Assembly: GCA_965153455.1 (NCBI GenBank)
Contig: OZ234500.1
Location: 15,065,579 to 15,129,578 of the forward strand
Length of the DNA stretch: 64,000 bases
Reading direction: 5' to 3'
DNA from: Sphagnum compactum
Taxonomy: Eukaryota; Bryophyta; Sphagnopsida; Sphagnales
Within the stretch, counting starts at the first letter, position 1; the number at the start of each line of letters is the position of its first letter. The notes below the pieces were generated by a model. That model saw only the letters and a list, made by a program, of their open reading frames with translations, was not told the origin of the DNA and made no database searches. The position numbers and the translations under genes are program-made. Shown here piece by piece: positions 12,405-26,400 of this stretch.

Positions 12405-13035
12405 TCCATCATCACAGGGGAAACTTTCATTTCATTTCTTCTTGATGCTGCATCACAACACCTGAAGCCAAATGCCCTGTGTGATGACGATGCTGATGAT
12501 TCCTGTCTGTTTTCTGAGGGGTTTGCTTCCTGATGGATTTGCTTCCTGGGATTCTTGCACTGCAAATTTTTCTCATCTTCAATTCTCTTGGAAAGCTCCA
12601 CACCAGGAGCTCAAGACATAATGGACCAGGAGCTGCAGCGTCCCATCATCACAGGGGCATTTCACTTCTTGATTCTGCATCACAACATCAAAACCTGAAT
12701 CCACGTGCCCCCTTTGATGATGCTGATGATCATGCTTATGGGTCTGCTTCCTGAGGGGTTTGCTTCCTGCCATTCTTGCACTGCAATTTTTTTTCCTTTG
12801 TCTTCAATTCTCTTGGAAAGCTCCACACAAGGAGCTCGAGACATAAAGGACCAATGCTGCATCCCATGATGACAGGGGCATTTCATTTCTTCTTGATGCA
12901 TCACAACATCAACACCTGAATCCAAATGCATTGGGTGATGATCATCATGGGTCTGCTTCCTGATGGGTTTGCTTCCTGCCATTCTTGGACTGGAATTTCT
13001 CTCATCTTCAATTTTCTTGTAAAACTCCCAAAACA
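12405..13035. repeat. three-copy tandem repeat, period about 225 bp
   Basis: The marker CATCACAACA starts at 12451, 12678 and 12899 (spacings 227 and 221). Around each copy the same order recurs: CACAGGGG(C)ATTTCA, TTCTTGATGC, CATCACAACA, CTGAATCCA, GATGATGATG-like, GGTTTGCTTCCTG, CATTCTTG.ACTG, TCTTCAATT, CTTGGAAAGCTCC. Copies diverge by small indels. The array sits 0.8-1.4 kb upstream of the Lhcb5 ATG and is richer in GC than its surroundings. No coding function was recognised. Confidence 0.85.
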
Positions 13036-13040
13036 TATAA

Positions 13041-14727
13041 TTGTTTGCAGGTGATTGAATTCAGCATATCCCAAGTTCTTGACTCATCCTGAATTGGAAT
13101 CCTTCCTTTTCATAGCAAAACACTAACACAAAGAACCCAAGAGGTGTACAAGTCACATAATCGGTCGGTGATTTAAAATTTCAAATATTCATAACCACAC
13201 CCAATTGCAAGGAGAATAACAATGCAAGGTGTTTCTCAAGATAACAACCTTTTCATACTCGCACCTTGTTTGTGTGCTGAGTGCTTGTAGCTTGTATCAT
13301 CTCATGATGGCAACTGATTTTAGATTGCAAAGATAAAAGAATTCTTGCCTTGGAAGCTTTAAAGGATTTAAGACTATTTGTCAAAGCTTTAAAGACTTTT
13401 GGCTTGTAGGACATTGTTAAAGACTTGGCATGTGTTTTGAAGGGAGTCTTCTAAATTGAACACTACTCTACCCAGTTAATCACATACCCTAACCTTCACC
13501 CTCACCTCATAAGTGGCTTTCTTTTGGTATCTAAGATTCAAACCACAGATGATTCTTTAAATCTTCTTAAAACTAAAAGAATCTTGAATGGTTCTTTGAA
13601 TTTTTTATACCCAAATTTGATTAGTACCCAACCAAAAAAAAAAACAAATATTCGTCCCACACTGGTTTAAACATGGTCTTTTTAAGAACAATATTTAATG
13701 CAGCAAGTGTGGTTTAGGGTTTAAGGTTTAAATCATTGTTGGTTGGTTCCACAGTTTTAGGGGGACTCTTGCTTTCAATTCTTAACATTTTTCAAAAGAT
13801 TAGTTTTAGTTCAGTTTTGGTTTTTAAATTAGGAGGCAATTTTAGTTTTGGTTTTGAAATTTTATTCAAGTTAGGTCAGTTTCAGTTCTTGGTTCCATAA
13901 TCCCCAGTTTTGGGTAACTTTTGGTTTTGGTTCCAACATCCAAAATATTAAAATGGACTATGTTAAAAAAATTTAAAAATTGAACTTTTATTCCAAGAAA
14001 AAAAAATGATAAACATGTTTATGCAATCCTAAACTAATACAAACTAATTTATTTAAAAACCATAATCTACACTAAATGTCTATCAAGGATCAAACCTTTT
14101 TTTTTTTTGGTCATTGCCATGTGGTTCCATGTCTAGGGTTTCCAAAATGGGAGCTACCACCTTGAACGGCCTTTTGTCACCTTTCAAAAACCCTCATGTT
14201 TCCCTATTTCAAATCCCAAATAAACTTTATTTCAAACCCCCCATAAAACCTTACTTTAGATTCCCAAAAAAAATCCCTATTCAAACCTTATAAAACTTTA
14301 TTTAAGATCCTCAAGAAACGCCTACTTCAACACAAAAACCCCTGTTTTAGACTTAAAAACAACTCTATTTTAAAATTCCAAAAAACTCCCCTATTTAGCT
14401 TTTAAAAACCTTGTTTCAAATTCCCCCAAAATTTTATTCCAACCCCCAAAATATGTTATTTTAACCCCAAATTTCAAACCCTAAAAACCTTAATTCGGGG
14501 TGTAAGAAAGTCCTAAAACGATGTGGCATTACAAAAAAGAAACCCTAATATAAATCCTAACAATTTTTAAGGGCTCATCATATCCTAGGGTTAAGGTTTA
14601 GAAGTGCCAATCTCTATTGCACCAAGATTTGTCACAAATAAAAACAAGAATTTTAACATTACAACTTAATTAAATATAATCCATCAAAAAAATTAGAAAT
14701 TTGACACTTTGCAAGAAATTGAAAAAA
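13041..14727. other. AT-rich intergenic, no gene seen
   Basis: Low-complexity runs are frequent (CAAACCCC/AAACCCTA-like and poly-A stretches between 14.1 and 14.6 kb). No gene was recognised. The span separates the Lhcb5 upstream repeat from the hAT remnant. Confidence 0.35.
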
Positions 14728-16446
14728 TTACTTTAAAAGTTTCCTCCAACTCAAGGAGCCCAATTTTACAATTAATTCCTTAGTTTTTTCCATCATGTCA
14801 TCTTCCATATCCATGAATTGTTTCTTGAATTCATGAGCACCAACATGAGCATCATCTAACTAGTTCTTATAAATGTTTATAAACATTTCAAGATTCTTAA
14901 TGCCTAGTTAAAAGTGTTGAGGGTTTGTGCATATATTTGCAATATTGAAAACCTTTTTAAGTCTCAATATGAAAGCCCACAATCCCCATAATTTGTCAAG
15001 CTACAAACCTAACATAAAAAAATTGTTATTCATACAATTTCCACCACACTCGTGGATCTTTGCACTATTCATCTATCACTTTCTTGATCTAGAAGAAATT
15101 CAATTGCTTTTTCACCACTAATGATGTCATTTCTTCAATCTCCAAAAGGTCATACAAACTTGTGGGGGATAAAGTTAGGATCTTGGGCATTTACATCACT
15201 TGGATTTAAATAATTATATGCATAAACAAGGAATGAAAGCAATGTTTGATGATCATATTCACTTGTAATTTGTTGGGTTTTCTCCTTGCCAACATATTGA
15301 ATGACCAACCCCAACCCCTTGTAGTGGAGGTCTAACATCAATGCTAGCATGTTGTGAGCTTTGGCTTTTTGGAAATAACCATAAATGAAAGGAAAGGGCC
15401 TAAGACCTCTACCAATTGTTTTTGCAAGTTTTGTCAAAAGACTTGAAGCTTTCCATCAAAATCTTGGTTTAAGTCAAAAATCAAATAATATGCTTAGAAT
15501 TGACATACAAGTGTTATGGCAATAGCAAGGGCATTTCAAAATAACCAATATTTTCAACTTCAATTCAACACACATTGTTATACCATGGGCTGTAAGGTAT
15601 TCAAAACAACCTAGGCTATTGCTCAAACTTGAGAACTTGGCACATGGCCTTCCAAGGCCAATGATTGTTGGCTTTTATAACAAAGAACAACTACATGCTT
15701 GAACTCAAGAATCTCCTATAGTAGGATGACTCTTGAGGCAAATCAAATTTTTACATGATCTTGAATTTTCATGGACACACCCTGTAAACTCACATGTCTT
15801 CTGCCATTCTCATTATCCCTTACCATGTTTCTTCGTCCACGTTATGATTTTATGCAAGATTAATTATATGATCCTTTCATTGAAATTGACGTCCAACCAA
15901 CACATACCTTGGAGTCATCTATGGCATACTAGCAACACTTGGACGTTGCATGACCCAACAAGCCCTTACAAAAGGTGCTAACAATCCCAAAACTTCATAA
16001 GAGGTTAATATAGAAGTCATGGTGGAAATATTACTTTTTTTAGTTTTGACATATGTAAGAACATGAACATTAAACATGTGTTTTGCAAGTAGATTAGTCA
16101 CTTATAAAGTCATGGCATTTCTAGATGTGTCTATAGTCTTAAAAAATGCAATAGTCACATACAAGGCTCCCATTTATCATTCAAAAAATGCATAATAAGG
16201 ATAAAAATATCAACACCTTCCCTCAAACATCCAAAGATCAAAAGGTACAATGCAAGTATTACACAACACAAGGGATGAAGATACAAACATTTCCTTAATC
16301 ATCTTGGCAATCCTATGCAAAAGATCATGTCTTATAAACTGTTGCCTTGATGGAAAATTTAGGCAAGGATTTTGCCTTAAAAACAATATGTTTGAAAAAT
16401 TGTGCTTAACAAATGATAGAGGCACAAGTTCCTTGACAATAAACAT
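14728..16446 (-). pseudogene. decayed hAT-family transposase
   Basis: Fragments in different minus-strand frames line up in transposase order. At 16446-16210: ELVPLSFV, LRQNPCLNFPSR and FDLWM. At 16101-15919: YVKTKKSNISTMTS followed by CEVLGL-like and PF. At 15437-15150: KAHNMLALMLD, GLVIQYVGK and EYDHQTLLSFL. At about 15100-14728 the C-terminal dimerisation segment reads WWKLYE, then LGIKNLEM. hAT transposases cut and paste DNA and dimerise through this last domain. Several stops and frameshifts break the reading frame, so no active enzyme can be made. Short terminal repeats and an 8-bp target duplication were not found. The order of the pieces makes the family call fairly secure. Confidence 0.72.
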
Positions 16447-19400
16447 GACAAGATCCTCTTCAAAGGATCATCCTTGCTATAAAAAATTGCACTACTAAAG
16501 AAAGTAAAAACAATAGATAGGTTGGGGCCACACCTTTTGTTTACAAGTCACGTATCTCCTTCACCCCATTTTTCTTTCGTTTAATCTAGTCTTTCCAAGC
16601 TTGTTGGTGATTGATTTTGAAACATTTTTGAAGTGCTGAAATCTTGTTTGTAATCTTATAGGTTATGATGCCCCTTTTAACTCCTACAATCATTGCAAGT
16701 GGGTAACAAAAGACACGGTTAAGTTGTTTGGATTGGATTGAGCTTGAATTGATTTTTGAAAAAGATGATGAGAAAGGTGCATCAAATGCGAAAGTTATGG
16801 TAATGAGACTTTTTGATTTCCAAAAATCTTACTTTTTTGCCAACAAGTCCCATTGAATTATAGCATTCATGGTTGAAGAATTTTCTTTAGGAGTTATTCT
16901 TGTAGGTGTTTTTGTAACAACGCTTTCAATAGAAGTAAAATCACAAAAATCCATCTCCAGTGGAGGATTTGAGGGAAATAAGTACCTTGTTTAAAGGAGT
17001 CACAAAATCTTCCATGTCCTTAAACCCTAAAAAAACTCAATAAAAAAAAGTAAGGTGATGAGCAAAAAATGAAAAAAAACAAGTTCATTTTTTTTGTTCA
17101 TCACCTTGTTCATTATCTTGCCTTGTTTATCAAAGATGATGAATAAGACGACAAGCAAAAAGAAAATTATTGGAGCAACATACTATAAAAAGTTCACTTT
17201 TTAGTCTTGCAAACTTAGAAAACCAAAAAAAGTCTTTTTTTGGTCTTCAGAATTTGGAAGACCAAAAAATGGACTCCTTGAAAAACAATAATAGAAAAGA
17301 AAGGTTCCATATTTTTAAGGAGTTCAATTTTTGGTCTTGTAAATAATATAAAAGGTTCCATTTTTGCAAGTTCAAAAATGATTTTTTTTTCAAGGAAACT
17401 TTTTTTGGTTTTGTGAGTTCACAATACCAAAAACTATCTAGATTCCTTGAAAGAAAGTAAAAATTCATTTTTTTAGATTTGCAAAAATGAAGCAAAGCGA
17501 TGAATAGGAAGATGACCAAACAAGGAGATGAGAAGGACAAAGAATCACAAAAAGATGACCACGATCACCACAACAAGACCACCGATGCCATCACCGCAAT
17601 CATCCCCAAGACAAAAACAGAAAAGAAAATCAACTAATGAGCAAAAAGACCATGAATGCACTTAATACATAGCTTACCTTGCTTTTAGCTCAATGCTTGC
17701 TTGAAGTTGATGCAAGGAGTTCACAAAAATCACACAAAAGCTTGAGAGGAAAATAAAGTGACTTGAAAACCACAAAAGCTTGAGCAATGTACTTGAACAA
17801 AAATATGAAAACAAATTTTTTGATAAATAAGAAAAAAATTGAAAAATGAAAACATTACAAAACAAAATGAAACTTTAAATGCTTGAAATGGAATAGGAAC
17901 TAAAACTAGAACTATTTGGTTTCAATTTTTAGTTAGTTTTTAAACCAAACTTCAAGTCCAATTCTAGTTTTTTTAATGATAGAATGGAGGGGGAGGGGTG
18001 GATTTTATCTAGTTCCAATAGTTGAATCCTAACATCTAGCTTCGAGTATGTTCAGATCTAAAATTGGAACCTGGTTTAGGTTAAGTTTTTGTAACCTTGA
18101 CTAGAACTAGGCTTGGGTAATTGGGTCCATTTGAATACCTAGCCAAGATTGGTTTAAACATCCTTTTTGAAAAATATTTATTACATCAACATGAGTCCCT
18201 TTTTGAATAAGTGCGATGTGAGTTAGGATTTTAAAACTCATCTAAAATGAAATTGTGTTTCAATTTTTGCAATAATTTATGCATAATAATGGAATAATTT
18301 TTTCATATAAATGAAATCTCAAATCATTTGCCTACCTTTTGCTTACAACCTCTTTGTTATGGAGCTTTAAGTCTAAAGTATTTAGTCTATTAAGGTAATT
18401 GAGTTTTAAACTATTTATTAGGACCTAAATTATATATAGGTGCTTTAAAATCACCTATTTTAATCCATAAGGTCCACACTACTTCTAATGTTGATGTGTT
18501 GAGGACCCAAGTGAATGCCTAGTTTTGCCTTAGGGCATGGCCCAAAAACTCACACCACAAAATTAGCTCTCTTTCTTATGAAGTTTCACTTGTGAAACTT
18601 GCAACATATACATTATATAAAAAGCTCAAGAGTTGGAATATGGGTGTCATTGATAGACCGACATCTATATTGGAATCATTTGCATTTGTGATGATGATCA
18701 TGATATAACTTCAACTCAACTTGCAATCCCCCTTTTGATGATGGGTTATTTTTTAAATGATTCTCTCACTAGATCAAAAAGTTCAACTTTCAAATAATAA
18801 CCATCTTGAGTTTGAAAAGTTATTCATAACTTTGAATGAATTCATCTAAATTGGGAAATATGCTCTTATAAACTATAGTAAGTTTCAAGAAAATTAATCC
18901 ATTGCAAAAATCTTCTATCAGCATTAAATTATACCTTCTTCATTTTTGTTTTTGACACACGACAAGGCCTAAAGGGGTCCCATTTCAATTTCAACATTAT
19001 TCAAATTATGTTCCATTTTCACATTCACTTAGATAATAATAATATATCTGAAATAAATTAATTCCATCTTTTATATGCAATTAAATTGCTTCATACTTTG
19101 GCACCCATCATTTGTTATAAAAACATATAAAGGTATTTGTTGACAAGATGTTATGCATAACCCCTTTTGTTATGTCTTTTAACATTTGCACATTTTGTAA
19201 ATTTTTTCCCTACAAATTAAAATTAACACCTATTGATTGGAATCATTTATTTGCTCTATATCTTAGCTCTCAAATCTAGGGGTGGTATCCCAAATGAGTG
19301 GAAAGGTTTGGAAACTTTGAAAAAAGAAGAGCACAAAAGTTGGTTCAATGGTTGGAAAAAGATTTATTCCACGAACAACACAATGATTATTGAACACCAA

Positions 19401-21713
19401 AGGTTATTCAATCACATTGAAAGTATATATCTTGGGTTACTCCATGATGCGAACATCTTGTGATAATCTAACATTTGTAAGAATGTGAACATTATTTATT
19501 ACAAGATTTAGACTACATGGGCAAGGAGATATTCATAATGTGAATGATTTGGAGCTGTGGATTAATTCCAAATGTTGATCAAACTTTCGTTAAGGTTTAG
19601 AACAAAATGAATGATAATTATTAAATATGAGGTGAATGGGGAGTAAGTGGTTTCAAACACAAATTGAGATGTTTCATGAAAAGATTTGATCCTACCCAAC
19701 CAAAGTACAACCATATGTTTCAAGTTGTAATTTTATTCACAATTTTTTTTCATGGAAGATGTTTAGATTTTACATATGAATTGATCAATGGACAACTTGC
19801 AGACCAAAAAAAGTTTTGATGGGATGAAAACTTCTTGTAATTAAAAGCTAAGAATCATTTTTATTAGATACTATAATCATTATTCATTAATCACCCAGAT
19901 CTTTAACAATCATAATGTTGGTATCTTTATCTTTTTGTGTTTTTCATGATTGATATTTGACAATTTATGACTAACAAGGCACATTGCTTTCGAAATGATG
20001 TTTGAAATTGCTTAAACATTGTTCAATGTTATTTTAATAACATTACAATGTGTTTGCCTTTAACATTAATTTATTTGTTGGAGCACGTTGAATTCATTGA
20101 AGCATGCATAAACTTTTATAAGCATGTATGCATGTGGTCTAATTACATATAATTCAAAAGAATTGGTATTAGTTGTTGAACCTAATGTTATACTTATGTG
20201 GCCTATCAAATGTTTTGTCCTCTTTAATGCGGGCCCATTTAGGGTTGGGGTTCTAAAAAAAAGAAAAGAATATTAGGACTTTTTTTACATTAGTTTTTAC
20301 AAATAACAATTACACAAGAAAAAATTAAATGAAAAAATTTGAATAGTCTTAACTAAAATAATTCATGTGGTGGTGATGATTTTTGTCGTGTGTACATTGA
20401 TGTGCATTTAAACTTTGGTTTAAACCCAAAAATGTAAAAAAATATTAAACTAAACATTTATAAACAATTTCACATTTTTTTTGAATGATTATTTCCTGCA
20501 CATGTTCAGCAACTAATACCAAGTTATATTCAGTAATATTAAGATTTATAACTTGAAGTGTGGGTTTCAGGTTATAAATCTTAAGTTTAGTGAATATAAA
20601 AAATCAACCAAATGGCCCAAAAAAATAGTCTTTGTCTTTGCAACCCCAAAGATTGAATTTTGTTACATTCAAAAATTTCATATGGTTTCAAATATAATGA
20701 AATGCATGCAATGAACCTGGCCAAACATAGATGTAAGCATTATTTATCCATTAAATTTTTTTTGACATCAATTGCATTTCTTAATGCATTCCTTTTGGTT
20801 CCATTTATAACAAGGTGCAATTTAGACACTTGATATAATTAGGCTTAAAGGAATCAAAAGGACATATATATAATGTCCAAAAAATTTAGTCTTTTTTAGT
20901 TTTATTTATTGATTTAACATGACACCATTTTATTTATTGGCATAAAAAAATCCAATACAATTACAATGATGAAAATTCAAAGAAAATTCAAAGTTGTCCT
21001 TTCTAGTCCTTTAAAACTTAGACACTCCTTTTTGGTATCCCAATCATGAATGTCCATGCACCATTTCCACATGGCATGTTTGATGAAGACACATACAAAA
21101 AATGAATGTCATGTGTTACATTGGAACATTGCAACAAGTTATATATATTGAAAGGCCAAAAAAATTAACTATTCCAATTCATGATTTTCAATATGATTAC
21201 CTAACTAAATGACACCAAAAAATTCTATACTTACAATACACTAAGTGGACGCAAGTTCGCCCTCCCCTCCCCTCCTTGGTGCACCTAACTACAAACCAAA
21301 ACAAAACAAAACAAATTTATTTTTCTTGTCACTCAAAACATGGGTTGATTCAAGAGACTAATTAAAGGTTATAGAGTCGAAACTAATTAATAAAGCCACT
21401 TGCCCCAAGGAATATTCTTGAAACCACAATTTAGAATTTGATTTTAAAAAATTTTAATTTTTACATGACCTATAAAGATGTTGCATTGAGTGAAAGCACA
21501 CTAGGAGGGAGGTGGGGGTGGGGGCAACTTGGGTAGTTTCATGACATGTGTGTAAAATATACACCTCCAAAATGTGTTGCATTTAATTTTGGATTTCATT
21601 TTTGGTGTTTGGGCTTTATATTTTCATTTTCACAAATTTAATGTTATCTAATATTATTTGAAAAACATAAATTTAAATTCAAAAGTTAAATTCAAAAAAT
21701 AATGGATATATTT
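16447..21713. other. AT-rich repeat-derived DNA, no gene seen
   Basis: Only short ORFs without recognisable motifs occur. The region at 17.0-17.5 kb is a degenerate pattern of TTTTTTGGTCTT / AAGACCAAAAAA stretches. A GC-rich patch CCCTCCCCTCCCCTCC lies near 21.27 kb and a GGAGGGAGGTGGGGGTGGGGG stretch near 21.5 kb; both are surrounded by AT-rich sequence. This is probably old transposon material. Confidence 0.35.
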
Positions 21714-23261
21714 CATTAAAAAAAATCGTGTCATATACAACCCATCATTTTGCAACTGGATGCAACTAGTTATCATTTGCAACTAGATTAGTCAAGCTTG
21801 TAATTACAAAATTGACATCATATATTATTTGGGCTATACAGTTGTGCGTGCAACTAACATGCAACTATTGGTGTACTAAATGGACACATGTCACAAAAAG
21901 AATGGCCTAAATTAATACATACTTAAACTAATATGCTTAATATAATATATTATTTATGAAAAATTAATAGTCATTAATATCTCTTATAATTTAGGCAAAT
22001 ATAACAAAAAAGTAGGTATATGTATAATTAATATTACCATAGCCTGGGCTAATAGGTAATTAATATAGGTACTATGAGCTAGTATATTAATATACATAGG
22101 TTAGGTAACATAGGTAGTTTGAATTAATATACTTATTTGTGTTTTTAAAACCTATGTTAGTATACCTCACATAGCCTTGTCGAACATAGCTATGTACAAA
22201 GTATGAATTAGCCTAGCCTAGGTCACATAATTAAATAGCTTAAACTAATGTACATGCTTAATATATCTAAGTTAATATGCTTATACGTAGCCTATCTTAA
22301 CCTACACTAGTTAGCTTACCTTACCTTAGGATACTTAACTAGGCTAATTACTTAGCTAATTAGCCATTAGCTTAAGCTATGTAATTATATATAAATATAT
22401 ATAATATTATTGATAATTATTAATTATCAATTATACTTTGTTATAATGGTAATTTATTTTAATATTTATATATTATGATCAATACTAAATATAACTTGTA
22501 AGTAAATTAGGTTAGTATAACATAGATATTAAGTAGTTGTTGTAAGTTATAGCTAGGTTGGTTATGTTTGCAACTAAAATGTTTATCCTATATCCTTTGT
22601 CATACTTTTCACTTTTGCAAACTATATAAATGCATTAAAAATAGTCCAAAAACCAACTACCATTTGGGATGAACCAATAAAAGAAGTTCAACTCTAAAAA
22701 ACTATTTGACCCAAAATAAAATAGGAATATCCTAAACCTACCTACCTTGCTTAGGCAAACCAATCTTCCTAGATGCCAGGTGTCACCATCATAAACCTTA
22801 AATTCGACGATTTAGATTTAATTAAAATTGAGAAGTGGACAAATGTCATAAATTTAACCATATTTACCTACCTACCTACTTAAACGCCATGTGTCAACAT
22901 TCTAAAAAACCTAAATTGGATGATCCAGATTTAATTATTTAATTAATTATATTAAATACCAATTTTAAAAAGAAAACACATGTCACCAAATAATTGGCAT
23001 TCAAAATGGGCACGTGTCATAAAATTAAACATTGCCATTTAATTACACATTAGTTACTCTTGCAACTTGTTGTAGGAATACATATGGATGAAACTGTAAT
23101 ACATATCGTGTATAGGTGTTAAGTATGGTATGTTGCATGCAACTACATGTTGGTAGTACAACGTGTCTTACACAACCGTGCAAAATTCAGTTGCATGTGT
23201 TATGTGCAACTTCAAATTAGTTACAAATACCAATTTGCAAAATGAAGATTTTCTTCTAGTG
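21714..23261. mobile_element. CACTA (En/Spm)-like non-autonomous element
   Basis: The left end CATTAAAAAAAATC (21714) is a mutated CACTAGAAGAAAT. The right end GATTTTCTTCTAGTG (to 23261) is nearly canonical. The flanking trinucleotides match (TTT at 21711-21713 and TTT at 23262-23264), as expected for the 3-bp duplication of CACTA transposons. Subterminal TTGCAACT / GCAACTAG motifs cluster near both ends. The 1.55-kb interior has no ORF of note and many TAGG/CCTA short repeats. TTT is a weak duplication in AT-rich DNA, so it supports but does not prove the borders. Confidence 0.55.
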
Positions 23262-24255
23262 TTTATGGCATATGTAATATTATAATTCTTCTTTTATTTT
23301 ATAGATTGTAATAGGTTTTTGTTTGAATTAGTCAATCAAAAATTGTTTGAAATGAAAATTTAAAAAATGGTCCACCTCACATTTCTTGTCATCTTCCATT
23401 TGAAATGATTGTTTGTTAAAATTTTAATTTTACCACATACTTATGGTCATTGCCCTGAAAAAACCCATTTGTGAGATGATAATTATCAAACTTTTCACAT
23501 GGTTCAAAACTTTATTGTAATATAGAATCACAATGTTTAATAGATACTACAGTCTTCATAAAAATTTTAAATGATTTCAATCATTTGTTGAATATATTTG
23601 CAACTTTTAATACATTATGACATATATAATTTTTGCATGAATATATTTTAACATCACATCATATGAAATAAAAAAAAATTCTTTTTTTAACATTTAAGTT
23701 TTTTGGGTTTTGACTTATCATAATATGCAAAAACATTGTGAAAATCTTTCATAATAATGACATGATTGAAATTCAAATATTGGACCTTTAAAAAATAGTA
23801 CAATGTGACAACAATTTTTATCGGGGCCATAGTGTGCTTTCACTCCATTATATTAATTATGTAAAGGTGCACTTAAAAAGTTCCCATAAAAATGTCATTT
23901 TTCCTACATTTTAAGTCCTTAAATAATGAAAATCAATGGTTAAATTGTCTTTAAAATGTTTTAAAATTTTTTAATTCATAATATTCATTTCAAACTTATC
24001 CAAAATTTCCCCTAGTACATTAAGAATATTGATGTACAAGTTCATTCAAAATTGTCAACATTGACAATTTAAGTTTCATTGTCCCAATAAAAAATTAAAC
24101 AATCATTATGTATGTCATAGAATGGCTCAAATAATGTCCTGTCATTTGGACCCTACATATCACAATACTATAAAATAAGCCATTAAAAAATGTCAATGGA
24201 AGAATTCTTCATGGTTTGCTTGATTATCAATGCTAATTGTAGCCAGATGGTTTGG

Positions 24256-24301
<46 letters not shown>

Positions 24302-25500
24302 TATGTGATTTGAGACTTTGTTGAAATGCATACCAATTATGTCTTTACATCCATGAGTTTTGGAAGTTCATATATTGCCAAGTCATTTTGTGAGAAAATT
24401 TGCATAAGGGTTTAAGGTTTAACCACATTGAACAATTCATGAAATGATTACAAATTCAGCACTCCTTTTAGTTTTTTATTTTTTGGGGGGAATAAATACT
24501 TGATAGACCTGTTTTCTTGACCCATAAAACAAAGAAAAAATCAATTTTGCAGGGAAAATAGAATAGAACCCCCACTAGTTGGAGCTGGCAAATTATGAAC
24601 TAAGATTTTAATGGTCTGCATTGGTTAAATTATATTTTGGTAATGGCTCAGATATGATCCTTGTGAAATAATTCATGCTAGGTGCACTACGTACTGGAAT
24701 GGGCTTGTTTAGACCATTATATCCTTCACATTCCAGGGTGCGTATTTGTACTTCAACTATTACATGAGCATGACAAAGTATGCACAAACGCATATATCCA
24801 CTTGACATTCTAACGCTATCTATCCCCACTTGAGATGTGATTATATTCAATAATGTACTACGGAATGGGCCTGTTCCACCTAGGCACTAGGCTTGTCACT
24901 GTTGGGTTTTTGCTAGGGCCTATTCCAGAGTGTAGCCGACTTTTTGTTTTTGGAGCCAACGATTCAAATTTCAGATGCTTATCACAACCATCAATTCATT
25001 AAAACCAACATTGATATGAAAAAAAAAACAAAAAAAAGTGGACCAATAGATGGGTTGCCTATCCCACCTAAGAAAAAGGTTCTAATATTTCTGGAATACG
25101 ACACGGAAACCAGTTACAAAATGCGAAATATGTTGTTCATAGAGTATTATGGCGTTCCGTGAACCGGCACCCCACCACATTGGTACCATGGTAAGAATCC
25201 AAAATCCGTTTAGATTATTTCTAGGTATTATTACAAATATCCCAACTTGCTTAGACTAAATCGGGGTTTCGGAATTTCAAATCTAACAATTTTTTGGTCA
25301 CTAAGAGGCCTCCTCACTCAAAAAAAGGCAAAGGTGAAGATACAACCAATGTGGGTGCCGGTTCACCCGGGCTGGTAGTACTACCCAAATACCTCAAAAG
25401 AAGACATCAAGGCACCATAACAATGAAGCAAAGGTCAACAATACGAAAAAGAGTCGAGAGTTCTTGTCATGGCATAACATTGGGCTACTTATGGGTTCCC
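23262..25500. other. AT-rich intergenic; small unassigned ORF-bearing segment at the end
   Basis: No gene was recognised. A moderately GC-richer part at 24.85-25.5 kb has an ORF (25294-25524) beginning KRPPHSKKGKGEDTTNVGAGS. Its DNA resembles 52.33-52.42 kb, which suggests a shared repeat rather than a host gene. Confidence 0.35.
24257..24302. repeat. compound (TA)n(GA)n microsatellite
   Basis: About twelve TA units run directly into about ten GA units. Confidence 0.95.
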
Positions 25501-25559
25501 TACAATTATTTGTGCTATGAATAACGGAACATTTGTTCGACTCTTCTATGGACACTTAA

Positions 25560-26400
25560 AAGAAGGTTTTTAGGGTACCCTCCTTTGTGTACCCTTCGCA
25601 TCTAGTCCCCTTTCTTGCTTCCATGTATGTATAAAAAGATGCTTATATGCATCCAATAGGTTAGATAGACTAGTGAGCGAACACATAAGAAGTCGCAGGA
25701 AGTCGAATCCCCACACATTGTTCCTTGGCTTCCAAAGTTCAAAAAATATATGTAACCCTTTACCTAACGAGTACTTCCAATGCTAAATAAATTGCTCAAT
25801 TTGATAAAGGGTTGAAAATATTTCTTGATTAGATAGAGGAATGGGAAAAAGATATGGGATGTTTGGTGTAAAGGGGCTTAATGTTCAGTGATGGGTGAAA
25901 TTAAAATTAAATTAAAATTTTCAAGCTTAAAATCTTTGATCATTGCATTTTTTCTTTTGGAAATATCACCTAAGATTTGTAAAGCTTTAGTTGGTGCACT
26001 CTTCAGGTTTTAAAACATTCAAAATGGACTAAAAATGAGAAAAACATGAGGCTAAAACTAGAGAGGGGTTTAGAGCTATCTTTTGAAAATAACTGAAACA
26101 AACTATCACTCGTCTTCTCTTCTTGTGTTCTTTTGTGGTGCTCCTTTAACTCTGACACTCACAGAACATTTGTAGACCTTGAAATTGCACGACACAAGAA
26201 TCAGTGAGTTTGATTAAGGAATGAGAAAAATATTGGAAAGTGTTCAGTGATAGGTTCATATCCGATGATGGACGGTTTTATCTTATAGCATTACCTTTTT
26301 AGTTTATAATGAAACGTCTTTTGGGCTGTGGGTTTGAGGATTTTTATTTACATAAATAGTTTATCCAATTTTTTTATTAAATTTTTTTGGTATCAGAGCT
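25560..26400 (+). mobile_element. probable 5' LTR end and primer-binding site of an LTR retrotransposon
   Basis: TGGTATCAGAGC at 26388-26399 is the classic plant primer-binding site, complementary to the 3' end of initiator methionine tRNA. The DNA before it (including GTATATAAAA-like GTATGTATAAAAAG near 25626) would be the 5' LTR; its left border was not found. What follows (26.4-28.2 kb) is too decayed to show gag or pol. Both Ty1/copia and Ty3/gypsy use this primer, so the superfamily is open. Confidence 0.5.

Noticed and set aside
12181-12533. ORFs with poly-Val or poly-Leu runs
   Set aside because: They are translations of the (GTA)n microsatellite, with no protein motif outside it.
13660-18200. 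Pair of direct repeats (GGTTTAAACAT...) as LTRs around the hAT remnant
   Set aside because: The similarity is about 40 bp of AT-rich sequence and does not extend. There is no TG..CA border and no primer-binding site.
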